Part shown: positions 22,266-28,187 of the stretch, in pieces
Layout of the letters: each line of letters opens with the position of its first letter
How positions within the stretch are numbered: position 1 is the first letter of the stretch
Position numbers and translations under genes: made by a program
Notes under the pieces: model-generated
The model's input: the letters and a program-made list of their open reading frames with translations, nothing else
What the model was told of the DNA's origin: nothing
Database searches by the model: none
Assembly: GCA_045590215.1 (NCBI GenBank)
Contig: JAZNQO010000012.1
Location: 1 to 28,187, forward strand
Source of the DNA: RUG563 sp045590215
GTDB lineage: Bacteria > Bacillota > Clostridia > Christensenellales > Aristaeellaceae
Length of the DNA stretch: 28,187 bases
Reading direction: 5' to 3'

Positions 22266-22790
22266 ATGCCTGTGAATGAACGCCGTGAACGTCGGGATCG
22301 TGAAGAACCCGTCAGCGAATTCAAAGAACGCCTGGTCGCCCTCAACCGTGTAACGAAGGTTGTTAAGGGCGGTAAGAACTTCCGCTTTGCCGCACTGGTC
22401 GTCATCGGTGACGAAAACGGCCGTGTAGGCGCTGCCATCGGTAAGGCCAAGGAAGTACCCGAAGCCATCCGCAAGGCAAAGGAAGCTGCACAGAAGAACC
22501 TGGTGACCGTGCCCATGGAAGGCACCACCATTCCCCATGCCATCAACGGCCTGTACGGCACTGCCAAAGTGGTGCTGCTGCCTGCCGAAGAAGGTGCTGG
22601 CGTTATCGCTGGCGGCGGTGCCCGTGCCGTGCTGGAACTGGCCGGTATCAAGGATATCCGCACCAAGACCTTCGGCACCAATAACCGCATCAACACCGTG
22701 AAGGCTACGCTGGAAGGCCTCAAGGGCCTGCGCAACGCCGAAACCGTGGCTCGTATGCGCGGCAAGACCGTTGAAGAAATTCTGGGCTAA
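22266..22790 (+). CDS. rpsE: 30S ribosomal protein S5
   Basis: 174 aa. Accuracy-related protein of the body/shoulder with an N-terminal double-stranded RNA-binding-like domain. Seen: ERLVALNRVTKVVKGGKNFRFAALVVIGDENGRVGAAIGKAKEVPEAIRKA, then AGGGARAVLELAGIKDIRTKTFGTNNRINTVKATLEGL. The loop VVKGGKNFRF is the region of spectinomycin-resistance changes; it is normal here. AAGGAGGG site; 14 bp after rplR. Confidence 0.98.
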   Translation: MPVNERRERRDREEPVSEFKERLVALNRVTKVVKGGKNFRFAALVVIGDENGRVGAAIGKAKEVPEAIRKAKEAAQKNLVTVPMEGTTIPHAINGLYGTAKVVLLPAEEGAGVIAGGGARAVLELAGIKDIRTKTFGTNNRINTVKATLEGLKGLRNAETVARMRGKTVEEILG

Positions 22791-22805
22791 GGAGGATAAG
22801 GAAAA

Positions 22806-22988
22806 ATGAAACTGAAAATCACTTTGACCAAGTCCCCCATCGCCTGCCTGCAAAAGCAGATTGACACCGTGAAAGCTCTGGGCCTGCGCAAGGTTGGCAT
22901 GACGGTGATCAAAGAAGATAATCCCTGCATCCGTGGCCAGATCTTCCGTGTGAAGCACATGGTCAAGGTTGAAGAAATCAACGAATAA
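22806..22988 (+). CDS. rpmD: 50S ribosomal protein L30
   Basis: 60 aa, standard for the short bacterial form. Seen: KLKITLTKSPIACLQKQIDTVKALGLRKVGMTVIKEDNPCIRGQIFRVKHMVKVEEI. AAGGAGG site; 15 bp after rpsE. Confidence 0.97.
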   Translation: MKLKITLTKSPIACLQKQIDTVKALGLRKVGMTVIKEDNPCIRGQIFRVKHMVKVEEINE

Positions 22989-23005
22989 TAAGGGAGGGCT
23001 CACCC

Positions 23006-23446
23006 ATGAAATTGCAAGAGTTGAAACCGGCCATCGGTTCGACGACTGCCCCGAAGCGTCTCGGTCGAGGCGTAGGCTCTCAGCTGGGCAAAACCTCCGG
23101 TAAAGGCCATAAGGGTGCCAAGGCTCGTTCCGGCGGCGGCAAGCGTCCCGGCTTCGAAGGCGGCCAGATGCCTCTGACCCGCCGTCTGCCCAAGCGCGGC
23201 TTTACCAACATTTTCGCCAAGGAATACGCTACTCTGAATGTATCTGCGCTGAACGTGTTTGAAGATGGTGCCACCGTGAATGCGGCTGCTCTCATCGAAA
23301 AGGGCCTGATCAACAAGGCTCTGGATGGCGTGAAGATCCTGGGTGGCGGTGAACTGCAGAAGAAGCTGACCGTGGAAGTTGCCAAGGTTACCGCTTCTGC
23401 TAAAGAAAAGATCGAGGCGATCGGTGGGAAAGTCGAGGTGAAGTAA
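23006..23446 (+). CDS. rplO: 50S ribosomal protein L15
   Basis: 146 aa. Late-assembly protein. Glycine- and basic-rich N-terminal tail, seen as KRLGRGVGSQLGKTSGKGHKGAKARSGGGKRPGFEGGQMPLTRRLPKRGF, then the globular C-terminal domain. GGGAGG site; 17 bp after rpmD; secY begins 2 bp later. Confidence 0.98.
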   Translation: MKLQELKPAIGSTTAPKRLGRGVGSQLGKTSGKGHKGAKARSGGGKRPGFEGGQMPLTRRLPKRGFTNIFAKEYATLNVSALNVFEDGATVNAAALIEKGLINKALDGVKILGGGELQKKLTVEVAKVTASAKEKIEAIGGKVEVK

Positions 23447-23448
23447 CG

Positions 23449-24711
23449 ATGTGGGAAACGCTGCGTAATGTCTGGCGCGTACCGGAGCTCCGCAAAAAGG
23501 TGCTTTACACGTTCTTCATGCTGTTGATTTTCCGCTTGGTCAGCGTTATCCCCGTTCCCGGTGTGGACGCTGCTGCCATCGGCGCTGCTATGAAAGATTA
23601 TGATATCCTGAGCCTGATGAATATGATGACCGGCTCCGCCCTGTCTCAGATGACGATCATGGCCATGGGTATCTCCCCCTACATCAATGCCTCCATTATC
23701 ATGCAGCTGCTTTGCATTGCCATTCCGGCTCTGGAAAGGCTGCAGAAGGAAGGCGGCGAAGAAGGCAAGAAGAAGATCAACCAGATTACCCGCTATGTGA
23801 CGGTCGCGCTGGCCGCCCTGCAGGCGATTGGTATCATCAGTGCCTTCCCCGTAGGTCTTGAACCCGGTTACAATAGCTTCTTTGGCAAGCTGTTCATCGG
23901 TATCGTAATGGCTGGCGGTACGGCCCTGGCTATGTGGATCGGCGAACGGATCACCAAGAATGGTATTGGCAACGGCATCAGCTTGCTGATTTTCTCCGGT
24001 ATCGTGATCAACCTGTTCAACAGCTTCCTGAGCAATATCGTTGGCCTGTTTAACGGCAGTGCCACCATCTGGAACCTGCTGATCATGGTGGTTTCCGTGC
24101 TGGTGATCCTCATCATCGTTACCATCGTGGATATGAGCGAACGCCGCATCTCCGTCCAGTACGCCAAGCGCGTGGTTGGCCGGAAAATGTATGGCGGCCA
24201 GAGCACCCATATCCCCATGAAGCTGCTCAGCGTTGGCGTGCTGCCCCTGATTTTCGCCTATTCCTTCATTGCGTTCCCGGGCACCATCATCACCATCTTC
24301 TGGCGCAATAGTGCAGCCGATATTTGGTGGCAGAATAACATGGCCCAGGGCAGCCTGCTCTACATCATTGTGACCAGCTTGCTGATCATCGCTTTCACGT
24401 ACTTCTACGCATCCATCAGCTTCAACCCGCAGGATATTGCCAAGAATATCCAGCAGCAGGGTGGTAACATTCCCGGCATCCGTTCCGGTTCCAAGACCGT
24501 GGAATTCCTCTCCCGCACCAGCAATCGTCTGTGCCTGTTCGCTGCTTTGTTCCTGGCTGTGATGAACATCATCACTTCCCTGCTCACCACCTCCTTCGCC
24601 ATTCCGCTGGGCGCCTCTTCCGTGCTGATTGCCGTGAGCGTCGCCATCGAAACGGTGCGCCAGGTGGAAAGCCAGCTGGTTATGCGCAATTACAAAGGTT
24701 TCCTGGGCTAA
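23449..24711 (+). CDS. secY: Protein translocase channel subunit SecY
   Basis: 420 aa. Membrane channel of the Sec pathway, about ten TM helices. Seen: the N-terminal VPELRKKVLYTFFMLLIFRLVSVIPVPGVD (TM1), the plug region, GISPYINASIIMQLL (TM2), the cytoplasmic loop with ERRISVQYAKRVVGRKMYGGQSTHIPMKL, and the late FNPQDIAKNIQQQGGNIPGIRSG. The ribosome site GAGGTGA lies inside rplO, whose stop is 2 bp before this ATG. Followed by a 176-bp structured gap before adk. Confidence 0.98.
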   Translation: MWETLRNVWRVPELRKKVLYTFFMLLIFRLVSVIPVPGVDAAAIGAAMKDYDILSLMNMMTGSALSQMTIMAMGISPYINASIIMQLLCIAIPALERLQKEGGEEGKKKINQITRYVTVALAALQAIGIISAFPVGLEPGYNSFFGKLFIGIVMAGGTALAMWIGERITKNGIGNGISLLIFSGIVINLFNSFLSNIVGLFNGSATIWNLLIMVVSVLVILIIVTIVDMSERRISVQYAKRVVGRKMYGGQSTHIPMKLLSVGVLPLIFAYSFIAFPGTIITIFWRNSAADIWWQNNMAQGSLLYIIVTSLLIIAFTYFYASISFNPQDIAKNIQQQGGNIPGIRSGSKTVEFLSRTSNRLCLFAALFLAVMNIITSLLTTSFAIPLGASSVLIAVSVAIETVRQVESQLVMRNYKGFLG

Positions 24712-24723
24712 GAAGCCCTTACA

Positions 24724-24817
24724 CAGGAATGCGTCAAAAGCGCATTGCCTGGGCGGTCCCCGAAAGGGGATGGGCAAGGGAAGGAAGGCAAAAAAGCTTT
24801 CCTTCCCTTCGCCGCCC
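24724..24817 (+). ncRNA. Multi-helix RNA between secY and adk
   Basis: Hairpin 1: CAGGAATGCG (24724-24733) with CGCATTgCCTG (24741-24751, one bulge). Then a three-way junction: closing helix GGGCGG (24751-24756) with CCGCCC (24812-24817); arm TCCCC-GAAA-GGGGA (24757-24770); arm AAGGGAAGGAAGGC (24776-24789) with GCTTTCCTTCCCTT (24796-24809), 14 bp with one G-T and an A6 loop. No T-run follows, so it is not a simple terminator. Stems and a GAAA tetraloop suggest selected RNA structure. Hairpin 1 and the junction share G24751, so they may alternate. Confidence 0.65.
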
Positions 24818-24887
24818 CGGTGCAGTGCAGTAAAAGGCGGCATTCCAACTTCTGTGTATATAGCACTTTGACGGAAGGAGAAATTCC

Positions 24888-25511
24888 ATGAATATCATCT
24901 TTCTTGGCCCTCCCGGTGCCGGTAAGGGCACCCACGCACAGCGGCTGATGTATAAAATGAATATTCCCCAGATTTCCACGGGCGATATGCTCCGCTCTGC
25001 CATCAAGGCTGAAACGGAACTTGGCCTTTCCGCCAAGCGTTATATCGACGCCGGCGAACTGGTGCCTGATGAAGTGGTCATCGGCATTGTGAAAGAGCGT
25101 CTGGCACAGGAAGACTGCCAAAACGGCTACATTCTGGACGGGTTCCCCCGTACCGTGGCGCAGGCAGAAGCCCTTTCCGGCTTTGCCACCATCGATGTGG
25201 CCCTGAACCTGTCCCTGCCGGATGATATGATCATCCGCCGCCTGTCCGGCCGCCGGGTGTGCCTCAAGTGTGGCGGCACCTATCACATCTCCAGCCTCAA
25301 CGGCCGGGAAGATTGTGAAGCCTGCGGCGAAAAGCTGGTGCAGCGCAAAGACGATTCCCCCGAAACCATTCAGAACCGTCTGAATGTGTATGCCGCCCAG
25401 ACGGCTCCCCTCATTGATTACTATGAGAAGGCGGGTCTCTTGCGCACGGTGGAATGTCTCGGCACGGTTGATGAAAATCAGGCTGCCGTAGAAAAGGCTT
25501 TGAACGTCTGA
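24888..25511 (+). CDS. adk: Adenylate kinase, zinc-LID type
   Basis: 207 aa, slightly short for the long form. Catalyses ATP + AMP = 2 ADP. P-loop GPPGAGKGT (7-15), AMP-binding TGDMLR (31-36) and DGFPRT (84-89), and the LID with four Cys (125, 128, 143, 146) in CLKC...CEAC, the structural zinc site of Gram-positive enzymes. The LID basic residues GRRVC are present. GGAAGGAG site 8 nt before the ATG. The stop shares one base with the map ATG (TGATG). Confidence 0.98.
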   Translation: MNIIFLGPPGAGKGTHAQRLMYKMNIPQISTGDMLRSAIKAETELGLSAKRYIDAGELVPDEVVIGIVKERLAQEDCQNGYILDGFPRTVAQAEALSGFATIDVALNLSLPDDMIIRRLSGRRVCLKCGGTYHISSLNGREDCEACGEKLVQRKDDSPETIQNRLNVYAAQTAPLIDYYEKAGLLRTVECLGTVDENQAAVEKALNV

Positions 25512-26290
25512 TGATCATCTTAAAGAATCAGGATCAGCTGGCAAAAATGCGCAGCGCAGGACATTTGCTTTGCGATGTGCTGCAAAAAGTGCGTGAAATG
25601 ATCGCCCCCGGCATCACCACCATGGATGTGAACGCCTATACAGACGAGCTCATCCGCAAGGCCGGTGCCATCCCCACCGAATTGGGCTATTGCGGCTATC
25701 CCGCATCCATCTGCGCCTCCATTGACGACGAAGTGGTGCATGGCATCCCGTCGGAAAATGTGACACTGATGGAAGGCAGCATCCTTTCTGTGGATGTGAC
25801 TTTGGCCTTGGACGGCTGGCAGGCAGACAGTGCCTTCACGGCACCTGTGGGCAGAATCAGCGCAGAAAAACAGAAGCTGATTCAAGTAACGGAAGAATGC
25901 TTCTGGCTGGGTGCGGCCCAGGCCTTGAACGGCAACCGCATCGGCGATATCGGCTTTGCCGTGCAATCCCATGCTGAGAAGAACGGCTATAATGCGGTGC
26001 GTGATCTGACAGGCCACGGCATCGGCCGGAAGATGCACGAGGATCCCTCGGTGCCCAATTTCGGCTCTGCCGGCCATGGCGCAAGGCTTCGCCCCGGCAT
26101 GACCATCTGCGTGGAACCCATGATCGCCATGGGGAAATGGCAGGTACATCAGCTGGCGGATGGATGGACCATTGTGACCAACGATCATATGCCCAGTGCC
26201 CATTACGAGCACACCATTGCCGTTTGTGGACAGGGAAAACCTGAAATTCTGACGCTGCACAGCGCAGAATGGGAGGGAAAAACGGAATGA
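25511..26290 (+). CDS. map: Type I methionine aminopeptidase
   Basis: 259 aa. Removes the initiator Met from nascent proteins. All five metal ligands are visible: D95, D106, H169, E202 and E233, with substrate His77 (EVVHGIP) and H176. Seen signatures: CASIDDEVVHGIP, LTGHGIGRKMHE, EPMIAMGKW. The ATG overlaps the adk stop as TGATG, and no good own ribosome site is seen, so translation probably depends on coupling. Overlaps the KOW gene by ATGA. Confidence 0.97.
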   Translation: MIILKNQDQLAKMRSAGHLLCDVLQKVREMIAPGITTMDVNAYTDELIRKAGAIPTELGYCGYPASICASIDDEVVHGIPSENVTLMEGSILSVDVTLALDGWQADSAFTAPVGRISAEKQKLIQVTEECFWLGAAQALNGNRIGDIGFAVQSHAEKNGYNAVRDLTGHGIGRKMHEDPSVPNFGSAGHGARLRPGMTICVEPMIAMGKWQVHQLADGWTIVTNDHMPSAHYEHTIAVCGQGKPEILTLHSAEWEGKTE

Positions 26291-26592
26291 AGCCAGAAAT
26301 TTTGCCCGGACGCGTCGTTTTTTCAAAAAAAGGGCGTGACAAAGGCAGGTACTTTGTGGTATTATATTTGGTGGACGCCGATTTCGTTATGATCTGCGAT
26401 GGGGACACCCGAAAGCTGGATCATTTGAAGAAAAAGAGGCGTAAGCACCTGACCGCCTGCCCCTATGAAGATTTCAAATTGATTGAAATGTATCAGAAGG
26501 GTACGCTGAAGGATAGTGATATCCGGTCGCTGCTTTTCCCCATTGCAAAAAAAGAAGGCACGGATGTGCCAAAGACCAACAGGGAGGGGTAA
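26287..26592 (+). CDS. KOW-domain RNA-binding protein (L14e-like)
   Basis: 101 aa, basic. The N-terminal part (about 5-60) has a KOW-like turn: PGRVVFSKKGRDKGRYFVVL, then DADFVMICDGDTRKLDHLKKKRRKHL, resembling archaeal/eukaryotic L14e-type proteins. Conserved small genes of this kind sit between map and infA in many Clostridia and are thought to bind RNA or the ribosome; their role is not settled. Start ATG 26287, 10 nt after GGGAGG, overlaps the map stop; an in-frame ATG at 26269 precedes the site and is rejected. Confidence 0.88.
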   Translation: MKPEILPGRVVFSKKGRDKGRYFVVLYLVDADFVMICDGDTRKLDHLKKKRRKHLTACPYEDFKLIEMYQKGTLKDSDIRSLLFPIAKKEGTDVPKTNREG

Positions 26593-26598
26593 ACCGCT

Positions 26599-26820
26599 TT
26601 GTCCAAGGACGATGTCATCGAAATGGAAGGCAAGGTTATTGAGGCTCTGCCCAATGCCATGTTCCAGGTAGAATTGCCTAACGGGCACCGTATTATGGCG
26701 CATATTTCCGGTAAAATGCGCATGAACTTCATCCGCATCTACCCCGGGGATAAAGTTACCATTGAGCTTTCTCCCTACGACCTGACCCGTGGCCGCATCA
26801 CGTGGCGCAGCAAAAACTGA
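26599..26820 (+). CDS. infA: Translation initiation factor IF-1, TTG start
   Basis: 73 aa, OB-fold. Blocks the A site during initiation. Reads (M)SKDDVIEMEGKVIEALPNAMFQVELPNGHRIMAHISGKMRMNFIRIYPGDKVTIELSPYDLTRGRITWRSKN, complete and canonical. The start is TTG at 26599: AGGGAGGGG (26581-26589) lies 9 nt upstream and no ATG/GTG fits the conserved SKDD. A rare start for such an abundant factor, conceivably to limit its translation. 6 bp after the KOW gene. Confidence 0.97.
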   Translation: MSKDDVIEMEGKVIEALPNAMFQVELPNGHRIMAHISGKMRMNFIRIYPGDKVTIELSPYDLTRGRITWRSKN

Positions 26821-26843
26821 ACCCTTTAAGGAGGTAAACCGAC

Positions 26844-26957
26844 ATGAAAGTCCGTCCTTCCGTGAAGCCCATTTGCGAAAAGTGCAAGATCATCAAGCGC
26901 AAGGGCCGCGTCATGGTTATCTGCGAAAATCCCAAGCATAAGCAGCGTCAGGGCTAA
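26844..26957 (+). CDS. rpmJ: 50S ribosomal protein L36
   Basis: 37 aa, smallest 50S protein, and the zinc form: C11, C14, C27 and H32 in KPICEKCKIIKRKGRVMVICENPKHKQRQG. AAGGAGG lies 8 nt before the ATG; 23 bp after infA. The last gene before the 349-bp leader of rpsM. Confidence 0.97.
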   Translation: MKVRPSVKPICEKCKIIKRKGRVMVICENPKHKQRQG

Positions 26958-27306
26958 CCCACCCTTTCGTTTGGGAACGCCGTTCTGAACGCCCGGTGAA
27001 AAGAAATCGGAGGTTCAGCACGGCGTTCCCATGGCCGCATTTGGCCGAAGCAGACGGCGAAAGCCGTCAAAAGGAACAAGATAAGCCTGTTTGTGGGCGG
27101 CTGCCCTTTCGGAAACGGAAGGGACCACGCAAGTTTATCTATGCCTGAAAGAAATTCCGCCTGGGTTGCGGGCGGAAGGGGCAAAATGCCCTGCAACGGG
27201 CGTTTTTTGCATGGAAAGCCATAAGAAATCTACGCCTTATGGAGAGAAATGCAAAACCGCCAAAATCATCACATCCACGACAATCATTTGGAGGTGTAAC
27301 CAACAC
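26958..27306 (+). ncRNA. Structured rpsM leader with terminator-like hairpin
   Basis: 349 nt without a gene, holding at least six stems. A: TGGGAACGCCGT (26972-26983) plus CTGAAC (26985-26990) with GTTCAG (27013-27018) plus ACGGCGTTCCCA (27020-27031). C: GACGGC-GAAA-GCCGTC (27053-27068). D: CCCTTTCG-GAAA-CGGAAGGG (27104-27123). E: TTCCGCC/GGCGGAA (27155-27177). F: AAAATGCCC/GGGCGTTTT (27183-27206) followed by TT, a terminator-like hairpin. G: CCATAAG/CTTATGG (27219-27242). GGGC at 27179-27182 can pair instead with GCCC (27188-27191), competing with F. This layout fits transcription attenuation of rpsM-rpsK. Confidence 0.7.
27183..27208 (+). terminator. Terminator-like hairpin inside the rpsM leader
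   Basis: A 9-bp stem (one T-G pair) with loop TGCAAC and six T (27203-27208). It lies about 100 nt before the rpsM ATG, so full termination would silence the alpha genes; conditional use is implied. Confidence 0.7.
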
Positions 27307-27675
27307 ATGGCACGTATTGCGGGTGTTGACCTGCCGAGAGAAAAGCGCGTCGAGATTGGCTTGACTTACATCTATGGCATTGGCCCTGCTGTGAGCAAGG
27401 AAATCATCGAAGCAACGGAAGTAAATCCTGATACTCGTGTGAAGGATTTGACCGAAACTGAAATTGGTAAGCTGCGCGATTACATCGAACACAACCTGAA
27501 GGTTGAAGGTGATCTGCGCCGTGAAGTTTCTATGAACATCAAGCGTCTGGTGGAAATCGGCTGCTATCGTGGCGTCCGCCATCGTCGCAACCTGCCTGTG
27601 CGGGGCCAGAATACCAAGCAGAATGCCCGTACTCGCAAGGGTCCCAAGCGCACTCAGGTTGGCAAGAAGAAGTAA
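27307..27675 (+). CDS. rpsM: 30S ribosomal protein S13
   Basis: 122 aa. Head protein bridging to the large subunit and the P-site tRNA. Seen: MARIAGVDLPREKRVEIGLTYIYGIG, DLTETEIGKLRDYIE, RREVSMNIKRLVEIGCYRGVRHRRNLPVRGQNTKQNARTRKGPKR. The start is fixed by GGAGGTG (27290-27296); the longer in-frame frame upstream runs through the leader and is rejected. First gene of the alpha part, behind the 349-nt leader. Confidence 0.98.
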   Translation: MARIAGVDLPREKRVEIGLTYIYGIGPAVSKEIIEATEVNPDTRVKDLTETEIGKLRDYIEHNLKVEGDLRREVSMNIKRLVEIGCYRGVRHRRNLPVRGQNTKQNARTRKGPKRTQVGKKK

Positions 27676-27679
27676 TTTC

Positions 27680-27757
27680 TGCCTTGCAACGAGCCGCATA
27701 ATGTAGATGCGGCAGATGTATGTTTACCATCATCTCAAAAGGACGCCCCGAAAGGGG
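27680..27757 (+). ncRNA. Two-hairpin gap between rpsM and rpsK
   Basis: GCCGCAT (27693-27699) with ATGCGGC (27707-27713), then GCCCC-GAAA-GGGGT (27745-27758, outer G-T), just before the GGAGG of rpsK. CTGCC (27680-27684) can pair alternatively with GGCAG (27711-27715). An unusually long, structured gap for this operon; function unknown. Confidence 0.5.
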
Positions 27758-27773
27758 TTCGGAGGGATAATAA

Positions 27774-28178
27774 ATGGCACCTAAAAAAACAGCGCTGAAG
27801 AAGGTTAGCCGCAAGCGCCGTGAAAAGAAGCTCGTTGAGCGCGGCGTAGCGCACATTTCTTCTTCCTTCAATAACACCATCGTAACCATCACCGATGTGC
27901 AGGGCAACGCCCTGTCCTGGGCTTCCGCCGGCGGCATGGGTTTCCGCGGCAACAAGAAGTCCACGCCCTTCGCCGCTCAGATGGCCGCCGAAACGGCTGC
28001 CAAGGCAAGCCAGGAATTTGGCCTGAAATCTGTGGACGTATGCGTGAAAGGCCCCGGCTCCGGCCGTGAAGCCGCTATCCGCGCCCTGCAGACTGCCGGC
28101 CTGGATGTGACCATGATCAAGGACGTGACGCCCATTCCTCACAATGGCTGCCGTCCGCCCAAGCGTAGAAGAGTGTAA
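27774..28178 (+). CDS. rpsK: 30S ribosomal protein S11
   Basis: 134 aa. Platform protein beside the mRNA exit. Basic N-terminus, then RGVAHISSSFNNTIVTITDVQGNALSWASAGGMGFRGNKKSTPFAAQMAAE, VKGPGSGREAAIRALQTAGL and the closing DVTPIPHNGCRPPKRRRV. TCGGAGG site. 98 bp after rpsM, across two hairpins. Confidence 0.98.
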   Translation: MAPKKTALKKVSRKRREKKLVERGVAHISSSFNNTIVTITDVQGNALSWASAGGMGFRGNKKSTPFAAQMAAETAAKASQEFGLKSVDVCVKGPGSGREAAIRALQTAGLDVTMIKDVTPIPHNGCRPPKRRRV

Positions 28179-28179
28179 T

Positions 28180-28185
28180 AGGAGG
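28180..28185 (+). promoter_or_regulatory. Ribosome-binding site of the next gene (probably rpsD)
   Basis: AGGAGG immediately after the rpsK stop, cut by the window edge. In this operon order the next gene is expected to be rpsD (S4), which is inference. Confidence 0.7.
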
Positions 28186-28187
28186 AT

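Noticed and set aside
23080..24843. 587-codon minus-strand frame over secY and rplO
   Set aside because: Antisense to two certain genes; composition dominated by His, Asp, Gln and Gly; no start signals.
26972..27031. Transposon end or insertion-sequence terminal repeat in the rpmJ-rpsM gap
   Set aside because: The long inverted repeat has a 22-nt loop, no transposase remnant and no target duplication; it is better explained as an RNA hairpin.

Overview
The window reads as a chromosomal piece of an anaerobic, probably gut-associated Clostridia (Bacillota). The evidence is strong AGGAGG-type ribosome-binding sites, a zinc-type S14 (61 aa), a clostridial KOW-domain protein between map and infA, a TipAS-type MerR regulator, a DegV protein, and a plant-polysaccharide locus with an LplD-like GH4 enzyme. 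This assignment is inference from gene content; no 16S sequence is present.

Layout. (1) 1-283: the end of an rRNA operon, with 5S rRNA, tRNA-Asn(GUU) and an intrinsic terminator. (2) 284-2063: a repeat-like non-coding stretch of short palindromes, a small secreted protein, and a convergent nucleoside hydrolase. (3) 2168-4904: a two-component system (OmpR-type regulator plus short-loop histidine kinase) divergent from a DegV gene. The shared promoter region carries three direct repeats with an exact 11-bp period. (4) 4905-6861: a hairpin-repeat intergenic region, a MerR/TipAS regulator behind a 19-bp-spacer promoter, and a secreted protein behind a consensus promoter. (5) 7021-10810: a carbohydrate locus, with LplD-like GH4 and a six-hairpin glycosidase on the minus strand, divergent from a GH43 enzyme, with a palindrome between them. 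(6) 10893-13674: a secreted protein with BACON-like domains and a C39-like Cys-His-Asp peptidase domain, then trmB and a terminator. (7) 13734-13823: a possible 29-aa small ORF whose ribosome-binding site lies between the arms of an 8-bp inverted repeat. (8) 13915-28187: one long ribosomal-protein cluster in S10-spc-alpha order: rpsJ-rplC-rplD-rplW-rplB-rpsS-rplV-rpsC-rplP-rpmC-rpsQ / rplN-rplX-rplE-rpsN-rpsH-rplF-rplR-rpsE-rpmD-rplO-secY / adk-map-KOW-infA-rpmJ / rpsM-rpsK. It is cut off just after the ribosome-binding site of the next gene, probably rpsD.

The ribosomal cluster starts at a clean promoter (TTGCAA-N17-TATAAT) followed by a structured leader of about 227 nt. Most of its genes are 0-28 bp apart. 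Four breaks interrupt the tight packing: rpsQ-rplN (130 bp), secY-adk (176 bp), rpmJ-rpsM (349 bp) and rpsM-rpsK (98 bp). Every one is filled with long, well-paired hairpins. The secY-adk gap can fold as a three-way junction. The rpmJ-rpsM gap ends in a terminator-like hairpin with a competing partner, which fits an attenuating r-protein leader. These non-coding elements are the strongest candidates in the window for undescribed biology. The ribosomal genes themselves are ordinary.

No CRISPR array, insertion sequence, prophage or recognisable defence system was seen.
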